64,000 nt of DNA from Lineus longissimus (Eukaryota > Nemertea > Pilidiophora > Heteronemertea > Lineidae): assembly GCF_910592395.1 (NCBI RefSeq), contig NC_088308.1, positions 28,597,501 through 28,661,500 on the forward strand, in the 5' to 3' direction. The translations under genes were made by a program, and so were the position numbers. A model generated the notes under the pieces. It did not search any database. It worked only from the letters and a program-made list of their open reading frames with translations, and was not told the origin of the DNA. Positions 63,401 to 64,000 of this stretch are shown piece by piece; the stretch's first letter is position 1, and each line of letters begins with the position of its first letter.

Positions 63401-64000
63401 CCAGTTATTTCCGGAGAGTTACTGTAGTGCTGTAACTACCAAAGAAACCTTCGATCGTGAGATGCATCCGAATGTTGGTACATATACGATTTTTGTCCTT
63501 GTAAGTACTGCATGAAATGTATTGAAGAAGTGTCATGCTGGTTTAAAATTATTTCAAATGTGATACCTCAGAAATCTAGTCCCATTCGATCGACATGACA
63601 GGCTTGATTCCACATCTTTAACCCCTCATCCGATGGAAAGAAAAGATGGATTCTTAAAACTAAGGAGTTTAACTTTGATTGTGGATCTGAATTCTCTTTG
63701 TGTTGGCCTACATCAAAGACATGATTGGATTTGTTGCAGACAGTCCTAAAGGGGAGTGAACTGAGGTAGTCAGCACTCAAGATAATGGGTTGTGGTGCCA
63801 GGATGCCTTCATTCTTTCATCTTGATTGATTGCAGGCCAAAGAAACTTTCAAAAATGGAACACCTAATGGATATGACGCCACCTGTCAGATCTTTGTGAA
63901 TATAATTGACAGCAATGACAATGCTCCGTTGATCAACCCAGCGAAAAAGACTGTGAGCATTGCAGAGGGACGCACTGATGCCTTTTTGGCACTGGAAGTT
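57421..64000 (+). CDS. Second cadherin-family protein, 5' part only (11 exons, 429 residues, open at right edge)
   Basis: Exons: 57421-57478, 58370-58456, 58711-58856, 59218-59277, 59855-59974, 60349-60483, 62307-62444, 62733-62867, 63092-63188, 63355-63500, 63836-64000 (continues). All phases agree. Exon 1 encodes a signal peptide (MAPAISQLIQWQVLVVLFL). Cadherin linkers are seen as VDVNDNAPVF (exon 5), IDIQNESPVF (exon 8) and IDSNDNAPLI (exon 11), so three repeats are complete and a fourth has begun. LDRE and DREMHPN match the usual LDRE position in cadherin repeats. It carries more cysteines than typical ectodomains. It is divergent to the cadherin-23-like gene and probably a tandem relative, but the window ends before any membrane or tail exon, so no subfamily is assigned. 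The exon 8 donor is a weaker GTTAGA. Confidence 0.9.
57875..57887. repeat. G13 homopolymer
   Basis: Run of G in intron 1 of the second cadherin. Confidence 0.85.
59597..59832. repeat. 57-bp tandem repeat, 4 copies plus a start, abutting a cadherin acceptor
   Basis: The unit runs from GATCTTGAGGCTGGAGCTTC to CATCAGA, at 59597, 59654, 59711 and 59768. A fifth start at 59825 diverges after 8 bp into the pyrimidine tract and TTTTAG acceptor of exon 5 (59855). It lies inside intron 4 of the second cadherin. Confidence 0.95.
60481..61997 (+). repeat. 41-bp minisatellite, 37 copies, starting at the exon 6 splice donor of the second cadherin
   Basis: The unit starts GAGGTAGGTGTTGGTAGCTT and ends in GGTTACTGGA. 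The first unit overlaps the last three coding bases (GAG) of exon 6 and its GTAGGT donor, so nearly every copy repeats a GAG|GTAGGT donor-like sequence. Point variants (GTAGCG, GTGGCT, TACCGGA, TCGGGTTA) recur in clusters. The array ends at ACTGGATTGG near 61998. Confidence 0.95.
62500..62640. repeat. MITE-like fragment with GACACCTCTCTATTAAGGACA direct and inverted motifs
   Basis: GACACCTCTCTATTAAGGAC occurs twice in direct order (near 62505 and 62574). An inverted, diverged version (GTGTCCTTGATAGAGAGGTT) follows near 62618. This layout, with small inverted ends and no coding frame, resembles short non-autonomous DNA transposon ends. The family is not assigned. Confidence 0.4.

Overview
This window is eukaryotic and animal. 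Genes are split by many GT-AG introns, the coding exons encode cadherin ectodomain repeats and a TMEM26-family membrane protein, and the non-coding DNA is AT-rich and crowded with minisatellites. Intron sizes, the satellite load and the gene families fit a marine invertebrate (deuterostome or lophotrochozoan). The sequence alone does not settle the phylum.

Layout. (1) 1-1057: what looks like the first coding exon of a leftward gene for a small membrane protein, then unassigned DNA. (2) 1058-14186: a 13.1 kb repeat element made of fourteen head-to-tail units of about 890 bp, closed on the right by an inverted partial copy of about 650 bp. The outer ends are therefore long inverted repeats, as in a foldback element. 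Every unit carries a tRNA-like Pol III promoter cassette. (3) 14.9-17.15 kb: a tentative small secreted-protein gene with unresolved splicing. (4) 17521-30352, plus strand: a TMEM26 homologue in three coding exons with a 10.7 kb first intron. (5) 33378-54834, minus strand: a complete cadherin gene assembled here as 38 phase-consistent coding exons (1802 residues). It has a signal peptide, about 14 cadherin repeats, a cadherin-23-type membrane-adjacent domain, one transmembrane helix and a short tail. (6) 57421 to the right edge, plus strand: the first 11 coding exons (429 residues) of a second, divergently transcribed cadherin gene.

The two cadherins are head to head, with 2.6 kb between start codons. 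The first cadherin and TMEM26 converge on a 3 kb intergenic stretch. Both cadherin genes are invaded by tandem arrays (15, 41, 45, 50, 57 and 67 bp units), and several arrays start at or beside exon-intron junctions.

The most striking case is at 52303-52899. Here the 3' end of cadherin exon 5, its splice donor and a newly acquired pyrimidine-tract acceptor have been copied 13 times. Twelve copies look like complete 18-nt in-frame micro-exons encoding SVAELK or SVANLK. The 41-bp array in the second cadherin likewise repeats the exon 6 splice donor 37 times. The 13 kb foldback array and these splice-site satellites are the parts least explained by standard annotation.
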